A stretch of DNA of 64,000 nucleotides from Sphingomonas sp. OV641 (GCF_900109205.1 NZ_FNZB01000001.1:2242587-2306586), one strand, 5' to 3'; shown: positions 1-9,767, numbered from the stretch's first letter. Notes: generated by a model from the sequence alone, not told the origin. Translations and numbers: made by a program.

Positions 1-225
1 AGCGTCGCGCAATTGCTCGAATGGTCGAGCATTCCGGCCCTTCTGCCGCGCGTGCGCTTCGGCCCCGATCGTGGCAAGCCGTGGAACGAGATCGAGGAAG
101 AAAGCCTCGTCAAGTTTCTGACCGATCGCGATCCCGATGTGCGGTTCACCGCCGAAACGGAGCTGGCGCGTCGCCGTGGCGGCGGGCTGGTCGGCCGCAT
201 GAGCGCGCAGGAACTGCTGCTTTGA
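1..225 (+). CDS. C-terminal end of an exodeoxyribonuclease X-like protein (5' truncated)
   Basis: Frame 1 is open from the window edge to a TGA at 223-225, so about 74 C-terminal residues are visible. The stretch FGPDRGKPWNEI followed by a short aspartate-rich helix resembles the small DUF3820 module (consensus like 'FGKHKGKP...I') found at the C-terminus of DnaQ/ExoX-type 3'-5' exonucleases. The catalytic DEDD domain would lie outside the window, so the enzyme assignment is inferred from this tail alone. There is a 58-bp gap before the next gene on the same strand. Confidence 0.5.
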   Translation, partial: SVAQLLEWSSIPALLPRVRFGPDRGKPWNEIEEESLVKFLTDRDPDVRFTAETELARRRGGGLVGRMSAQELLL

Positions 226-283
226 CTCAGGTCAAGGCAGCACCTCTGGCGTTTTTCCCGATCCGCTCCTAGACGCAGCAGCG

Positions 284-1795
284 ATGGCCGGGGAACGGGG
301 GCAAAGCTTCGCTGCGGGCGAAGGCAGGATTGGGCGCGTGCTGATTGGCTTCATGGCCATCGGCTTTCTCGCGCTGATCGCGGCTGGCATCGCCGCTGCC
401 TGGGTGACGGGCGAGTTGGCGCGGCACAGCCAGGCCGTGTCCCATACCTATGAAGTCGAGCTGGCGATCGCCGACACACGGCGGCTGATCGAGCAGGGCG
501 AGACGACACGGCGCGGCTTCCTGCTTTCGCCCGAGACGACCAGCTTTCTTGATTCCTATACCGATGCGGCAAACGCCTTGCCCCGCTTCGCCAAGAAGCT
601 GCGCCAGCTCACCTACGACAATCCCCGCCAGCAATCGAACGTTCGCAAGTTGGAACAGCAATTGCGGGAACTGGTGGCGCTGCGCACGCGAAGCGTCGAG
701 CTCATCGTCGACGGCAGGATCTCGGAAGCCAATGAGCTCTTCCAGGCGGAACTGAGCAGCACACGACTGGGCAACATCCGCAAGATCTTCGACGCCATGG
801 CCCGCGAGGAGCGCAAGCTGCTGGCCAGCCGCGACGCGCAGCAGGAACGCAGCCTCAACCTGTTCTACACCGTGCTGGCGGTCGCGGGTATATTGCTGGT
901 CGCCGTCGCGCTGGCATCACTGCTGGTCGTGGTGCGCTACACCACCGACCTCGCGCAATCGCGCGAACAGCTTCAGCAGCTGAACGAAAGCCTCGAAGCG
1001 ATCGTCGTGGATCGGACGGCGGACCTGTCACGCGCCAATGACGAGATCCAGAGATTTGCCTATATCGTGAGCCACGACCTTCGTTCACCACTGGTGAACG
1101 TGATGGGGTTCACCGCTGAACTGGAAGCCGCAACGGCCGCGCTGCGCGAGATGGTTCAGCAGGTGCAACAGGACGCGCCCGATCTTCTTACCGAGGATGC
1201 GCGCCTGGCAGCGCAAGAGGATCTGCCCGAGGCGATTGGTTTCATCCGCACCTCCACGCAGAAGATGGACCGGCTGATCAACGCCATCCTTGCCCTGTCG
1301 CGGCAAGGCCGCCGCGTGCTTGCACCCGAGCTGCTCGACCTCACTCGCATGGTCGATCAGATCCGCGACTCCATGGCCCACCGGCTTGACGAGACCGGCG
1401 CCAGCATCGAGGTGGACGGCACCTTGCCGCGGCTCGTCAGCGACCGGGTGGCGATCGAACAGATCCTTTCCAACCTGATCGAGAATGCGGTGAAATACCG
1501 GCATCCCGATCGGCCCGTCGAGGTACAGGTCAGCGGCGGCACGGCTGGCGACCGGGTGTGGATCACCGTATCCGATAATGGCCGCGGTATCGATCCGCGG
1601 GATCATGAACGCGTGTTCGACCTGTTCCGCCGTTCGGGTGCGCAGGACCAGCCCGGCGAAGGGATTGGCCTGGCCCATGTGCGCGCCCTCGCCTATCGCC
1701 TCGGCGGTACGATTACCTTGCGCTCGGCGCTTGGCGAAGGGGCAACCTTCCGCTTATCGCTTCCGCCGACGCTGAGCCTGCAGGAAAAGTCTTGA
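284..1795 (+). CDS. CHASE3-domain membrane sensor histidine kinase
   Basis: 503 aa. A transmembrane helix at about residues 19-41 and a second at about 195-217 flank a helical CHASE3-type sensor region (about 43-190) that would lie in the periplasm. A HisKA domain follows, with phospho-acceptor His264 in SHDLRSPL, then a HATPase domain with an N-box (LIENAVKY), DNGRGI and GEGIGL motifs. It is expected to autophosphorylate in response to an unknown periplasmic or membrane signal. The response regulator gene starts 1 bp after its stop, so that is the probable partner. The ATG at 284 has no strong ribosome binding site. The next in-frame ATG (residue 24) lies inside TM1, which favours 284. Confidence 0.88.
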   Translation: MAGERGQSFAAGEGRIGRVLIGFMAIGFLALIAAGIAAAWVTGELARHSQAVSHTYEVELAIADTRRLIEQGETTRRGFLLSPETTSFLDSYTDAANALPRFAKKLRQLTYDNPRQQSNVRKLEQQLRELVALRTRSVELIVDGRISEANELFQAELSSTRLGNIRKIFDAMAREERKLLASRDAQQERSLNLFYTVLAVAGILLVAVALASLLVVVRYTTDLAQSREQLQQLNESLEAIVVDRTADLSRANDEIQRFAYIVSHDLRSPLVNVMGFTAELEAATAALREMVQQVQQDAPDLLTEDARLAAQEDLPEAIGFIRTSTQKMDRLINAILALSRQGRRVLAPELLDLTRMVDQIRDSMAHRLDETGASIEVDGTLPRLVSDRVAIEQILSNLIENAVKYRHPDRPVEVQVSGGTAGDRVWITVSDNGRGIDPRDHERVFDLFRRSGAQDQPGEGIGLAHVRALAYRLGGTITLRSALGEGATFRLSLPPTLSLQEKS

Positions 1796-1796
1796 G

Positions 1797-2240
1797 ATGA
1801 ACGCACATCAATCCGTCAGCATCGTGATGATCGAGGATGACGAAGGTCACGCCCGCCTCATCGAGAAGAATATTCGCCGCGCAGGCATTCTGAACGACAT
1901 CAAGCACTTCCTCGACGGGACAAGCGCGCTCGACTACCTTTTCAACGCGCCCGAAGGCCCGATGCTGAACGGCCCCGCGCTGGTGCTGCTCGACCTCAAC
2001 CTGCCCGACATGAGCGGGACGGACATTCTGGCGAAGATCAAGCAGTCGGAAGGGCCGGTGAAGCGCACGCCCGTCGTGGTGCTCACCACCACGGACGACA
2101 GCCGCGAGATCCAGCGCTGCTACGATCTGGGCGCCAACGTCTACATCACCAAGCCGGTGAACTATGAGAGCTTCGCGCAGGCGATCCGCCAGCTGGGTCT
2201 GTTCCTGTCCGTCATCCAGGTTCCCGACATCGAGGGATGA
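1797..2240 (+). CDS. Single-domain (CheY-like) response regulator
   Basis: 147 aa, a receiver domain with no output domain. The acidic pocket is E13-D14-D15, the phospho-acceptor is Asp66 (LLDLNLP), and the conserved lysine is in TKPVN. It resembles the Rcp1-like regulators that pair with phytochrome or CHASE3 kinases and act by phosphotransfer or protein interaction. It starts 1 bp after the CHASE3 kinase stop, so the two are co-translated. The stop overlaps an ATG (ATGA at 2237-2240) that opens a 29-codon ORF leading into the next kinase gene. Confidence 0.93.
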   Translation: MNAHQSVSIVMIEDDEGHARLIEKNIRRAGILNDIKHFLDGTSALDYLFNAPEGPMLNGPALVLLDLNLPDMSGTDILAKIKQSEGPVKRTPVVVLTTTDDSREIQRCYDLGANVYITKPVNYESFAQAIRQLGLFLSVIQVPDIEG

Positions 2241-2326
2241 GCCAGATCGTGGCCCTGATCGCATCATCGCTTGAGGCCACGGTTCACGCACGCGTGGTCC
2301 GGTGCGATCCGGTCATGGTGGCCTGA
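2237..2326 (+). CDS. Possible 29-codon translationally coupled small ORF
   Basis: An ATG at 2237 overlaps the stop of the response regulator (ATGA). The frame is open for 29 codons, and its TGA (2324-2326) shares one base with the ATG of the next gene at 2326 (TGATG). The predicted peptide begins MSQIVALIASSLEA and matches no family I recognise. Both ends show the overlap geometry of translational coupling, so it may be a real micro-protein. It may equally be a fortuitous frame that only carries ribosomes to the next start. Confidence 0.25.
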   Translation: MSQIVALIASSLEATVHARVVRCDPVMVA

Positions 2327-3351
2327 TGGACCGCATCCTCTACATCGACGATGATGAAGGCATCCGGCGCCTGGCCTCGCGCGCGCTCGCGCGCCGGGGC
2401 TGGGATGTCACCACCGCGGAAGGCGGCGAGCTCGGCGTGCGCATCGCCGCTGAGCAGAAGTTCAACCTAGTCGCCGTCGATCATTACATGCCGGGGATCG
2501 ATGGGCTGGAAACGCTCGCCCGATTGCGCGAGCTGCCCGATCCGCCGAGCGTCGTCTATGTCACCGGATCGGAGGAACAGCGGGTTGCGGTCGCCGCATT
2601 GCGCGCCGGTGCATCGGACTATGTCGTCAAATCGGTGGGCGACGATTTCTTCGACCTGCTCGACGCATCCTTTCGCGCCGTGGTCTCCCATGCGCAGCTT
2701 GAGAAGCAGAAATCGGCGGCCGAGGAGTCGCTCCGCGTGTCCAACGCGCGGCTCGAGGCTTTGCTTGCCGAGGTCAATCACCGCGTCGCCAATTCGCTGC
2801 AGCTCGTGTCGGCCATGGTGCGGCTTCAGGCTGGCGCGCTCAGCGATCCAGGCGCCCGTGCCGCGCTGGAGGACACGCAGCGTCGGATCAGCGCCATCGC
2901 ACAGGTGCACCGCCGCCTCTACACGGGCGGCGACGTGGAGCATGTCGACATGCGCGAGTATCTCGGCACTCTGGTTGATGAACTGGCGGAAACCTGGTCG
3001 ACGGTTGATCGCCCGCGCGCGCTCCGGCTGGTGGCAGATGCAATCCGGCTGCCCACGGACCGCGCGGTCTCGCTGGGTGTCATCGTCACTGAACTGGTGA
3101 GCAACGCCTGCAAATACGCCTATCCCGCCGGAAGCGGCGAGGTGCGCGTCGCACTGCATCGGGAAGGCGAAGACGTGTTCCTGCTGGCGGTGGAAGATGA
3201 TGGCGTCGGCATGTCCGGCGGCATCTCGCCGGGGGGCACGGGCGTCGGCACGAAGCTGATCCGCGCCATGGCGCAGAGCCTCCAGTCGAACGTCGAATAT
3301 GATCCCGCGCACCGCGGCACCCGCGCCATTCTGCGTGCCGCCCTGGCCTGA
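2326..3351 (+). CDS. Hybrid receiver-HisKA_2/HWE-type histidine kinase
   Basis: 341 aa from the ATG at 2326. A GTG at 2302 in the same frame would add 8 residues, but [12 protein letters not shown] is the natural start of a receiver domain. Receiver: acidic pocket D8-D10, phospho-acceptor Asp52, Lys102. A coiled linker (about 120-148) leads to a HisKA_2/HWE-like dimerisation motif, [11 protein letters not shown], with His152. A HATPase domain follows with [10 protein letters not shown] and DDGVGM. There is no transmembrane segment, so it is cytoplasmic. This architecture is frequent in alphaproteobacteria, where such kinases often feed the general stress response. Here the receiver is probably controlled by the upstream kinase/regulator pair in the same operon. 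Confidence 0.9.
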   Translation: MDRILYIDDDEGIRRLASRALARRGWDVTTAEGGELGVRIAAEQKFNLVAVDHYMPGIDGLETLARLRELPDPPSVVYVTGSEEQRVAVAALRAGASDYVVKSVGDDFFDLLDASFRAVVSHAQLEKQKSAAEESLRVSNARLEALLAEVNHRVANSLQLVSAMVRLQAGALSDPGARAALEDTQRRISAIAQVHRRLYTGGDVEHVDMREYLGTLVDELAETWSTVDRPRALRLVADAIRLPTDRAVSLGVIVTELVSNACKYAYPAGSGEVRVALHREGEDVFLLAVEDDGVGMSGGISPGGTGVGTKLIRAMAQSLQSNVEYDPAHRGTRAILRAALA

Positions 3352-3437
3352 TCGCAACGCCCGCCGCTTTCGTAGCGGTGATGAAAATCGCTGCGTTTCA
3401 GCCTAGAAGGCCGGCCAGCCCAATTGAGGAGCCCGCA

Positions 3438-4544
3438 ATGAAGACCCGTGCCGCCGTCGCGTTCGAAGCGAAAAAGCCGCTGGAGATCGTCGAGCTCGAC
3501 CTCGAAGGGCCGAAGGCCGGCGAGGTGCTGGTCGAGATCATGGCGACCGGCATCTGCCACACGGACGCCTATACCCTTGACGGCCTTGATTCCGAGGGCA
3601 TCTTCCCGTCGATCCTGGGCCATGAAGGCTGCGGCATCGTGCGCGAGGTGGGGCCGGGCGTGACAAGCGTCGCGCCGGATGATCACGTCATCCCGCTCTA
3701 CACGCCCGAATGCCGCCAGTGTAAGTCGTGCCTCAGCCAGAAGACCAACCTGTGCACCGCCATCCGCGCAACTCAGGGCAAGGGGCTGATGCCGGACGGC
3801 ACCAGCCGCTTCAGCTACAAGGGTCAGCAGATCTTCCACTACATGGGCTGCTCCACCTTCTCGAACTTCACCGTTCTGCCGGAAATCGCAGTGGCGAAGA
3901 TCCGCACCGACGCGCCGTTTGACACCAGCTGCTACATCGGCTGCGGCGTCACCACTGGTGTTGGCGCGGTAGTGAACACCGCCAAGATGGAGCCGGGCGC
4001 GACGGTGATCGTGTTCGGACTGGGCGGCATCGGCCTCAACGTGATTCAGGGCGCCAAATTCGCCGGCGCGGCGCGGATCGTTGGCGTGGACATCAACCCG
4101 GACCGGGAGGAATGGGGCCGCAAGTTCGGCATGACCGATTTTGTGAACCCCAAGACTGTCAGTGACATCGTGCAGCATCTGATCGCGATGACCGACGGCG
4201 GCGGCGATTATACCTTTGACTGCACGGGCAACACCGTCGTCATGCGCCAGGCGCTGGAAAGCGCGCATCGCGGCTGGGGCGAATCGATCGTCATCGGTGT
4301 GGCGGAGGCCGGAAAAGAGATCGCCACGCGCCCATTTCAGCTGGTGACGGGTCGGGTCTGGAAAGGCTCGGCCTTTGGCGGCGCACGCGGCCGCACGGAC
4401 GTGCCCAAGATCGTCGACTGGTACATGAACGGCCTGATCCAGATCGATCCGATGATCACGCACCGGCTGACGCTTGACGAAATCAACAAGGGTTTTGACC
4501 TGATGCATGCGGGCGAGAGCATCCGCAGCGTGGTGGTTTACTGA
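3438..4544 (+). CDS. frmA: S-(hydroxymethyl)glutathione dehydrogenase (class III alcohol dehydrogenase)
   Basis: 368 aa. It oxidises S-hydroxymethylglutathione (formaldehyde plus glutathione) to S-formylglutathione with NAD, and the family also reduces S-nitrosoglutathione. Catalytic zinc ligands are Cys40 (GICHTD), His62-Glu63 (GHEGCG) and the Cys of YIGCGVTTG. The structural zinc is bound by Cys92, Cys95, Cys98 and Cys106. The nucleotide-binding loop is GLGGIG. The start at 3438 has TTGAGGAG 7 bp upstream and gives the usual family length; a longer frame from 3378 is not needed. The VOC gene downstream is on the same strand, but no S-formylglutathione hydrolase follows. Confidence 0.96.
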   Translation: MKTRAAVAFEAKKPLEIVELDLEGPKAGEVLVEIMATGICHTDAYTLDGLDSEGIFPSILGHEGCGIVREVGPGVTSVAPDDHVIPLYTPECRQCKSCLSQKTNLCTAIRATQGKGLMPDGTSRFSYKGQQIFHYMGCSTFSNFTVLPEIAVAKIRTDAPFDTSCYIGCGVTTGVGAVVNTAKMEPGATVIVFGLGGIGLNVIQGAKFAGAARIVGVDINPDREEWGRKFGMTDFVNPKTVSDIVQHLIAMTDGGGDYTFDCTGNTVVMRQALESAHRGWGESIVIGVAEAGKEIATRPFQLVTGRVWKGSAFGGARGRTDVPKIVDWYMNGLIQIDPMITHRLTLDEINKGFDLMHAGESIRSVVVY

Positions 4545-4650
4545 TCCCTCTGGCTGTCAGCGAAGCGGGCGGAAGCGTGAAATGCAGCCGCCCCTCGACT
4601 CCCGCTCCGCCGGTGGGCATGACACTCCCCTAATCTAGGGGAGAGGACCG

Positions 4651-5034
4651 ATGTTCAGCCACGTCATGGTTGGATCAAACGATATCGCGCGTTCGCGTAA
4701 ATTCTACGATGCCCTGTTCGGCTCGCTGGGTGGAAACCCCGCGATCGAGGACGACAAGGGTCGCCTGATCTACATGTTGAACGGCGGACTGTTCCTGGTG
4801 ACCAAGCCGATTGACGGCGAAGCGGCCACCCACGCCAATGGCGGCACGATCGGTTTCGCCATGTCCGGGCCCGAGCAGGCGGACGCCTGGCACAAGGCGG
4901 GCGTTGCGAATGGCGGCGAGGCGATCGAGGATGCACCGGGCGTGCGCTCGGCCGGGTTCGGCAACCTGTACCTCGCCTATCTCCGCGATCCGGACGGCAA
5001 CAAGCTGTGCGCCATGCACCGGATGCCGTCCTGA
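4651..5034 (+). CDS. VOC-family (glyoxalase/dioxygenase fold) protein
   Basis: 127 aa, one VOC module pair. The start MFSHVMVGSND and the end YLRDPDGNKLCAMH are typical of glyoxalase I-like proteins. A strong ribosome binding site (GGGGAGAGGA) precedes the ATG. It lies 106 bp downstream of the formaldehyde dehydrogenase on the same strand, so a role with glutathione adducts is plausible but is only inferred from position. The exact substrate cannot be told from sequence. Confidence 0.88.
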   Translation: MFSHVMVGSNDIARSRKFYDALFGSLGGNPAIEDDKGRLIYMLNGGLFLVTKPIDGEAATHANGGTIGFAMSGPEQADAWHKAGVANGGEAIEDAPGVRSAGFGNLYLAYLRDPDGNKLCAMHRMPS

Positions 5035-5055
5035 CATCATGATCCGCTAACATCG

Positions 5056-5089
5056 ACGCCGGCTCGCCATATTCCACGGCGGCCGGCGT
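5056..5089. terminator. Bidirectional hairpin between convergent genes
   Basis: ACGCCGGC (5056-5063) pairs with GCCGGCGT (5082-5089). Inside the loop, CGCC and GGCG can extend the stem after a one-base bulge. It sits between the stops of the VOC gene (plus) and the phosphohexomutase (minus), as expected for a shared terminator. The flanking T tract is weak. Confidence 0.5.
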
Positions 5090-5101
5090 TCTACCTTCTG
5101 T

Positions 5102-6469
5102 TCATCCGCTGCGTGTCACGCCGCTGAGCGCCAGCTGCGCATCGATCGTGGCAATCAGCCGGTCGAGCGCTGCCTGGTCACGCGCCTCGGCGCGGGCGGT
5201 GAGCATGGATTGCGTGTTGGACGCGCGCAGCAGCCACCAGCCATCTGCCGTCGTGACGCGGGCGCCATCGGTGCGATCGACCCTCGCGCCATCCGCGGCG
5301 AGCCGCGCCAGCACTTCCTGCACCACCTCTTCGCGCCGCGCCTCCTCCACCGGAAAGCGCAGCTCGGGCGTGGCCACCACATCGGGAAAGGCATCGCGCA
5401 TCGCAGCCAGCGTCTTGCCGCCGCCACCGATGGCGCGGATCAGCTGTATCGCGGCATAGAGCGCGTCGTCGTGGCCGCCCAATTCGCCGAAGAAGATATG
5501 CCCGCTCATCTCGCCGGCGATCGGGGCGCCGACCTCGTGCATCATGGTCTTGATGTTGCTGTGCCCGCTCTTCCACATCACTGGCCGGCCGCCGAGCTCC
5601 GCGATCCGATCGAAAAGCGTGGCGCTCGCCTTCACGTCAGCGACGATCGCCGCGCCCGGCTGGCGGCGCAGCACCGGCTCCGCCAGGATCGCAAGCAATT
5701 GATCCCCCGCGATCACCCGCCCTTCCCCGTCCACCGCGCCGATGCGATCGCCATCGCCATCGAAAGCTACACCGAAATCAAGCTTTTCGCGGGCGACGAG
5801 CGCCTTCAAATCGGCAAGGTTCGCCTCTTCGGTAGGATCGGGATGATGGTTGGGAAAATTGCCGTCTACCTCGGTGAACAGCAGGTGATGCTCACCCGGC
5901 AGGAGCTGGACGAGGCGCTCGATCGCCGGACCGGCGGCACCATTGCCCGCGTCCCATCCAACGCGCAGCGGGTAGAGGCGATCCCCCGCGATCAGGCGCG
6001 CGACATAATCCGCGAGCATCTCGACATCGCTGACGCCCCCAGCCCCGCTCTCCACCTCGCCCTGCTCCGAGAGCGCCGCAAGCGCCATGATGTCTGATCC
6101 GAAGAACGGGCGATGGCCAAGCACCATCTTGAAGCCATTGTCGTCGCGCGGATTGTGGCTGCCCGTCACCTGAATGCCGCCGTCCACCTCCAGGTGGCGC
6201 TCCGCGTGGTAGAGCATCGGTGAGGGGCCGACACCGATGCGGATCACGTCCACCCCGGCGGCGCGCAGCCCTTCGACCAAGGCTGCTTCCAGCATAAGTG
6301 AGGAGAGCCGCCCGTCGCGCCCGACGACAACGCGGGTACCGCCGCTCCGGCGAACGATCGAGCCGAAGGCGCGGCCGATCGCCGTTGCATCCGGCGCGTT
6401 CAACGTCCGGCCGACGGTGCCGCGAATGTCATATTCACGCAGGATGGACGAGGGAAGCCGGTGCCGCAT
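5102..6469 (-). CDS. Phosphomannomutase/phosphoglucomutase (AlgC/ManB type)
   Basis: 455 aa, the usual size for the bacterial PMM/PGM family. It interconverts hexose 6- and 1-phosphates, feeding GDP-mannose and UDP-glucose synthesis. The phosphoserine loop is TGSHNP with Ser104. The Mg-binding loop is DGDGDR with Asp237, 239 and 241. The sugar-binding loop is GEMSGHIFF. It probably supplies precursors to the exopolysaccharide operon 26 kb away, which is inference. The ATG at 6469 has AGAAGGG close upstream. It ends convergently with the VOC gene. Confidence 0.93.
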   Translation of the reverse strand: MRHRLPSSILREYDIRGTVGRTLNAPDATAIGRAFGSIVRRSGGTRVVVGRDGRLSSLMLEAALVEGLRAAGVDVIRIGVGPSPMLYHAERHLEVDGGIQVTGSHNPRDDNGFKMVLGHRPFFGSDIMALAALSEQGEVESGAGGVSDVEMLADYVARLIAGDRLYPLRVGWDAGNGAAGPAIERLVQLLPGEHHLLFTEVDGNFPNHHPDPTEEANLADLKALVAREKLDFGVAFDGDGDRIGAVDGEGRVIAGDQLLAILAEPVLRRQPGAAIVADVKASATLFDRIAELGGRPVMWKSGHSNIKTMMHEVGAPIAGEMSGHIFFGELGGHDDALYAAIQLIRAIGGGGKTLAAMRDAFPDVVATPELRFPVEEARREEVVQEVLARLAADGARVDRTDGARVTTADGWWLLRASNTQSMLTARAEARDQAALDRLIATIDAQLALSGVTRSG

Positions 6470-6537
6470 CCCTTCTGCTTACGCGGCCTGCGACACCCTC
6501 GTCACCCCCCGAGCATTCGCCCGCGCGGCGCGCGTCC

Positions 6538-9033
6538 CTACTCGTACCGCAGTGCCCGTATCGGATTGGCACGCGCGACCTTGAAGGCGTGGCCGGCGAT
6601 CGTCACCACCGCGATCGTCAGCGCCAGAACTCCCGCCAGCAGGAACGGCAGGGGCGTCAACGCCATGCGCGTGTCAAAGCTGTTCAGCCAATCGCGCATC
6701 ACCCACCAGGCGACCGGCCAGGCGATGAGGTTGGCGACCAGCACCGGACGGCTGAACTGCCATACGAGCAGGCGAACGATGTCGAGCGTCCGCGCGCCCA
6801 GCACCTTGCGGATGCCGATCTCCTTGGTGCGGCGTTCGGCGGTGAAGGCGGCGAGCCCGAACAGCCCGAGGCAGGCGATCACGACGGCCAGGATCGCGAA
6901 GCCGGCGAAGATCTGCGCGCGGCGTGCCTCGGCCTTGTAGAGGTCCTCCACAATCGCCTCACTGAACTGCGCCTCGAACGGCACGTCGCTGACCGCCTGT
7001 TTCCACACCTGCTCGACGCCGGCGCGAACGGTGGCTGGATCGCCATCGTAGCGGATCACCATATGGGTCGTGCCTTCGCGCGTGCCGAGGAACACGATCG
7101 GGTCCAGCGGCTCACGTACCGAGCGGAAGCGCGAATCCTTCACCACGCCGACGACGGTGATCGGCATTTCCCCGACCTCCGGCCCCATGCCGAGCCGGAA
7201 GGTCTTGCCGATGATCTCCTGCGGCGTGCGCGCGCCCAGCTTGCGTGCGGCATATTCATTGATCACGACATTGGATCCGCGCGCCACCAGCGCCCGTGTT
7301 TCCTCCGGCGTCTCGGGGAAGGAAAGCGTTTGGTCGTCCATCGGGCGGGCGGGGTCGAACCAGCGGCCGGCGACGACCTCCAGCCCCATGGCATCGCGGA
7401 ACCCTGTATCGACGCGGTAGCGGCCGAGGGACACCGGCTCCGACCGGCCGGGCACGAGCACGCCGGTGTTGCTGTTGTTCATGGTGGCAACGCCGATGTC
7501 CGTTCGGCCGACCGCGACGACCCCCGGCACGCGCCGCATGCGCTCGGCCAGTTGCTCGCCCCGGCCGATCAGCTGATACCGGCTGAGATTCTCGACCTGC
7601 AGGATATGATCGCGCTTGTACCCTGGATCGACCGACCGTGCGTACACCGTCTGGCCGTAGACAATGGCGGTGCAGATGATGAGGGCGATCGATATCGCGA
7701 ACTGCCCTACGACGAGGATGCTGCGCAGCCGCCCGCTGCCCGGCGTTTCCGCCGAGGACTTGTTCGCCTTCAGCACGCTCGCCGGCTGGAACCGCGACAG
7801 AAAGAAAGCCGGGTAAAGGCCGCCGAGCAGACCGACGATCACCACCAGCGCCAGGGCGGGAAGCAGCATTCCGCTACCGCCGAAATAGTCAAAGGTGAGA
7901 TCGGCATCGAGGAAGCTCGCGAAGGGTCGGATCAGCAGCTCCCCCAGTGCCAGCGCGATGACCACGGCGATCAGCGCGACCAGCAGGGATTCGCCGACGA
8001 ACTGCGCGATCAGCTGCTTGCGCGTGGCGCCCAATACCTTGCGCAGCGCCACTTCTCGCGCGCGCTGGCCCGCCCTCGCGGTCGCCAGGTTGGTGAAGTT
8101 CACCACCGCCATGCTGAGGATCAGCACAGCGATCACGGCAAAGGTGGCGATGGTGCTGCGATCATTGCCCGGCGTCAGCGATCCGGACTGCGCCTTGCCA
8201 AGGTGCACATCGGCGATCAGCACCAGCTTCCAATCGGCGTCATCGCCCTGGTTGAAGCGATTACCGCCAAAATTCTCATCCGGGATATTGCGCTTTTCCC
8301 AGGCGGGCATCTGCGCATTGATGGCGCCAACGTCGCTGCCGGGTTTCAGCTTCACATAGACCCAGCCGGACTGGCAGCCCCAGCAGGTCAGAAACTCCCG
8401 CTCCTGCGCGAAATAGGACGGGAAATCGCGCCGGACCACGGCATTGATCTTTAGATGCGAATTCTTGGGCAGGTCGGCGATCACCGCGTTGATGCGGTAA
8501 TCATAGGTCTTGCCCTTCTGGATCAGGCTGATCGTGCGGCCCACCACGTCATCGGTGCCGAACTGCCGCACGGCCTCCGATCGGGTGAGGATGGCAGTGT
8601 CCGGCGCATTGAGCGCGCCCTTTGATCCCCGGAGTACCGGCAGGTCGATCACCGATAGCAGATCGCCATTGGAGACGAGGTAATTCTTCGCCGTCGTGAC
8701 CTGCCCGTCCTTCACGATCGTCGGGCTGCCGGCGAGAAGATAGACGGTGCTCTCGACCTGCGGGAAATCCTTCCGCATCCGCTCTTCGGCAACATAGCTG
8801 GCCATCTGGAGGAAGAACGGCGGTCCGTCGCGCGGATCGGCATACCAGGTCTGGAGCTGATAAGTGTTCTCGCCCCCCGGCACCCAGCGGTCAAAGCTGG
8901 TTTCATAGCGAATGAAGGCGAGGATCAGCAGGCACGCCGCCATTCCGATCGCCAGACCCAAGAGGTTGATGATCGAATACACGCGGTTCTTGGCCAGCGC
9001 ATTGATCGCAACGGTGAAATAGTTTCGCCACAT
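6538..9033 (-). CDS. MacB/FtsX-type ABC transporter permease, duplicated FtsX module
   Basis: 831 aa. An N-terminal transmembrane helix (about 21-41) is followed by a large periplasmic MacB-type core. There are two FtsX modules of three helices each, both carrying the GxRKVLGA coupling motif: ALRKVLGATRKQL near the middle and GIRKVLGARTLDI near the C-terminus. This eight-helix double architecture is that of mechanotransmission-type exporters acting on lipids, peptides or lipoproteins. It is the third gene of an operon with the HlyD adaptor and the ATPase, 50 bp after the ATPase stop. The substrate is not evident. Confidence 0.9.
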   Translation of the reverse strand: MWRNYFTVAINALAKNRVYSIINLLGLAIGMAACLLILAFIRYETSFDRWVPGGENTYQLQTWYADPRDGPPFFLQMASYVAEERMRKDFPQVESTVYLLAGSPTIVKDGQVTTAKNYLVSNGDLLSVIDLPVLRGSKGALNAPDTAILTRSEAVRQFGTDDVVGRTISLIQKGKTYDYRINAVIADLPKNSHLKINAVVRRDFPSYFAQEREFLTCWGCQSGWVYVKLKPGSDVGAINAQMPAWEKRNIPDENFGGNRFNQGDDADWKLVLIADVHLGKAQSGSLTPGNDRSTIATFAVIAVLILSMAVVNFTNLATARAGQRAREVALRKVLGATRKQLIAQFVGESLLVALIAVVIALALGELLIRPFASFLDADLTFDYFGGSGMLLPALALVVIVGLLGGLYPAFFLSRFQPASVLKANKSSAETPGSGRLRSILVVGQFAISIALIICTAIVYGQTVYARSVDPGYKRDHILQVENLSRYQLIGRGEQLAERMRRVPGVVAVGRTDIGVATMNNSNTGVLVPGRSEPVSLGRYRVDTGFRDAMGLEVVAGRWFDPARPMDDQTLSFPETPEETRALVARGSNVVINEYAARKLGARTPQEIIGKTFRLGMGPEVGEMPITVVGVVKDSRFRSVREPLDPIVFLGTREGTTHMVIRYDGDPATVRAGVEQVWKQAVSDVPFEAQFSEAIVEDLYKAEARRAQIFAGFAILAVVIACLGLFGLAAFTAERRTKEIGIRKVLGARTLDIVRLLVWQFSRPVLVANLIAWPVAWWVMRDWLNSFDTRMALTPLPFLLAGVLALTIAVVTIAGHAFKVARANPIRALRYE

Positions 9034-9083
9034 GGCGGGCGCCTCCTAGACGGATCGGGCGGGCTGAAGGGGGGCGGGCGCGA

Positions 9084-9767
9084 TCATGCCGCGCGCCGGC
9101 GTTCCTGGAGAATCCGACCGTCCAGCATGTTGACCACGCGACTGGCGTAATCGGCATGGGCGGGCGAGTGGGTGACCATCACGATGGTCGATCCTTCCGC
9201 GTTCAGCTGCTGCAGCATGCGCATCACCTCCTCGCCATGATTGGTATCAAGATTGCCGGTCGGCTCGTCGGCCAGGATCAGCTTGGGCGTGGCAACCAGC
9301 GCGCGGGCCACCGCCACACGCTGCTGCTGGCCACCGGAAAGCTGGCTAGGGCGATGGCGGGCGCGGTGACCGATGCCCACGCGGTCCATCACCTCCTCCG
9401 CCCGCGAGCGCCGCTCCTTGGCGGAGACGTCGTGATAGAGCAGCGCCAGTTCGATATTGTCGCGCACGGTCAGCTCGTCGACCAGATTGAAGCTCTGGAA
9501 GATGAAGCCGATGTGCGCCTTGCGGAACGCCGCGAGCTTCGCCTCGCCCAGGCCGGCGACCTCCGTGCCATCGAAGACATAGGAGCCGCTGGTCGGGCTA
9601 TCGAGCAGGCCGATGACGTTGAGCAGCGTCGATTTGCCGCACCCGGACGGTCCCATGATCGCGACGAATTCCCCCGCGGCGATATCCAGGTCGATCCCGT
9701 CCAGCGCCACCGTCTCGACGCTGTCGGTGCGATACAGCCGCATCACGTCACGCATCCGAAGCATCAA
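9084..9767 (-). CDS. ABC transporter ATP-binding protein (MacB/LolD type)
   Basis: 227 aa. Walker A is GPSGCGKST (39-47), the Q-loop follows FIFQSFNL, the signature is LSGGQQQR (143-150), and Walker B is LILADEP ahead of the D-loop region. The sequence groups with the MacB/LolD/FtsE-type ATPases that energise FtsX-fold permeases. Its ATG overlaps the stop of the HlyD adaptor by 4 bp (ATGA), so the two are translationally coupled. Confidence 0.95.
   Translation of the reverse strand: MMLRMRDVMRLYRTDSVETVALDGIDLDIAAGEFVAIMGPSGCGKSTLLNVIGLLDSPTSGSYVFDGTEVAGLGEAKLAAFRKAHIGFIFQSFNLVDELTVRDNIELALLYHDVSAKERRSRAEEVMDRVGIGHRARHRPSQLSGGQQQRVAVARALVATPKLILADEPTGNLDTNHGEEVMRMLQQLNAEGSTIVMVTHSPAHADYASRVVNMLDGRILQERRRAA

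Noticed and set aside
3120..4508. 462-codon minus-strand frame
   Set aside because: Mirror of the formaldehyde dehydrogenase gene, which has all zinc ligands and a ribosome binding site.
6298..8454. 718-codon open frame on the plus strand
   Set aside because: It is antisense to the FtsX permease and phosphohexomutase genes; the product is a low-complexity Arg/His/Gln-rich chain with no domain. GC-rich genes produce such mirror frames.
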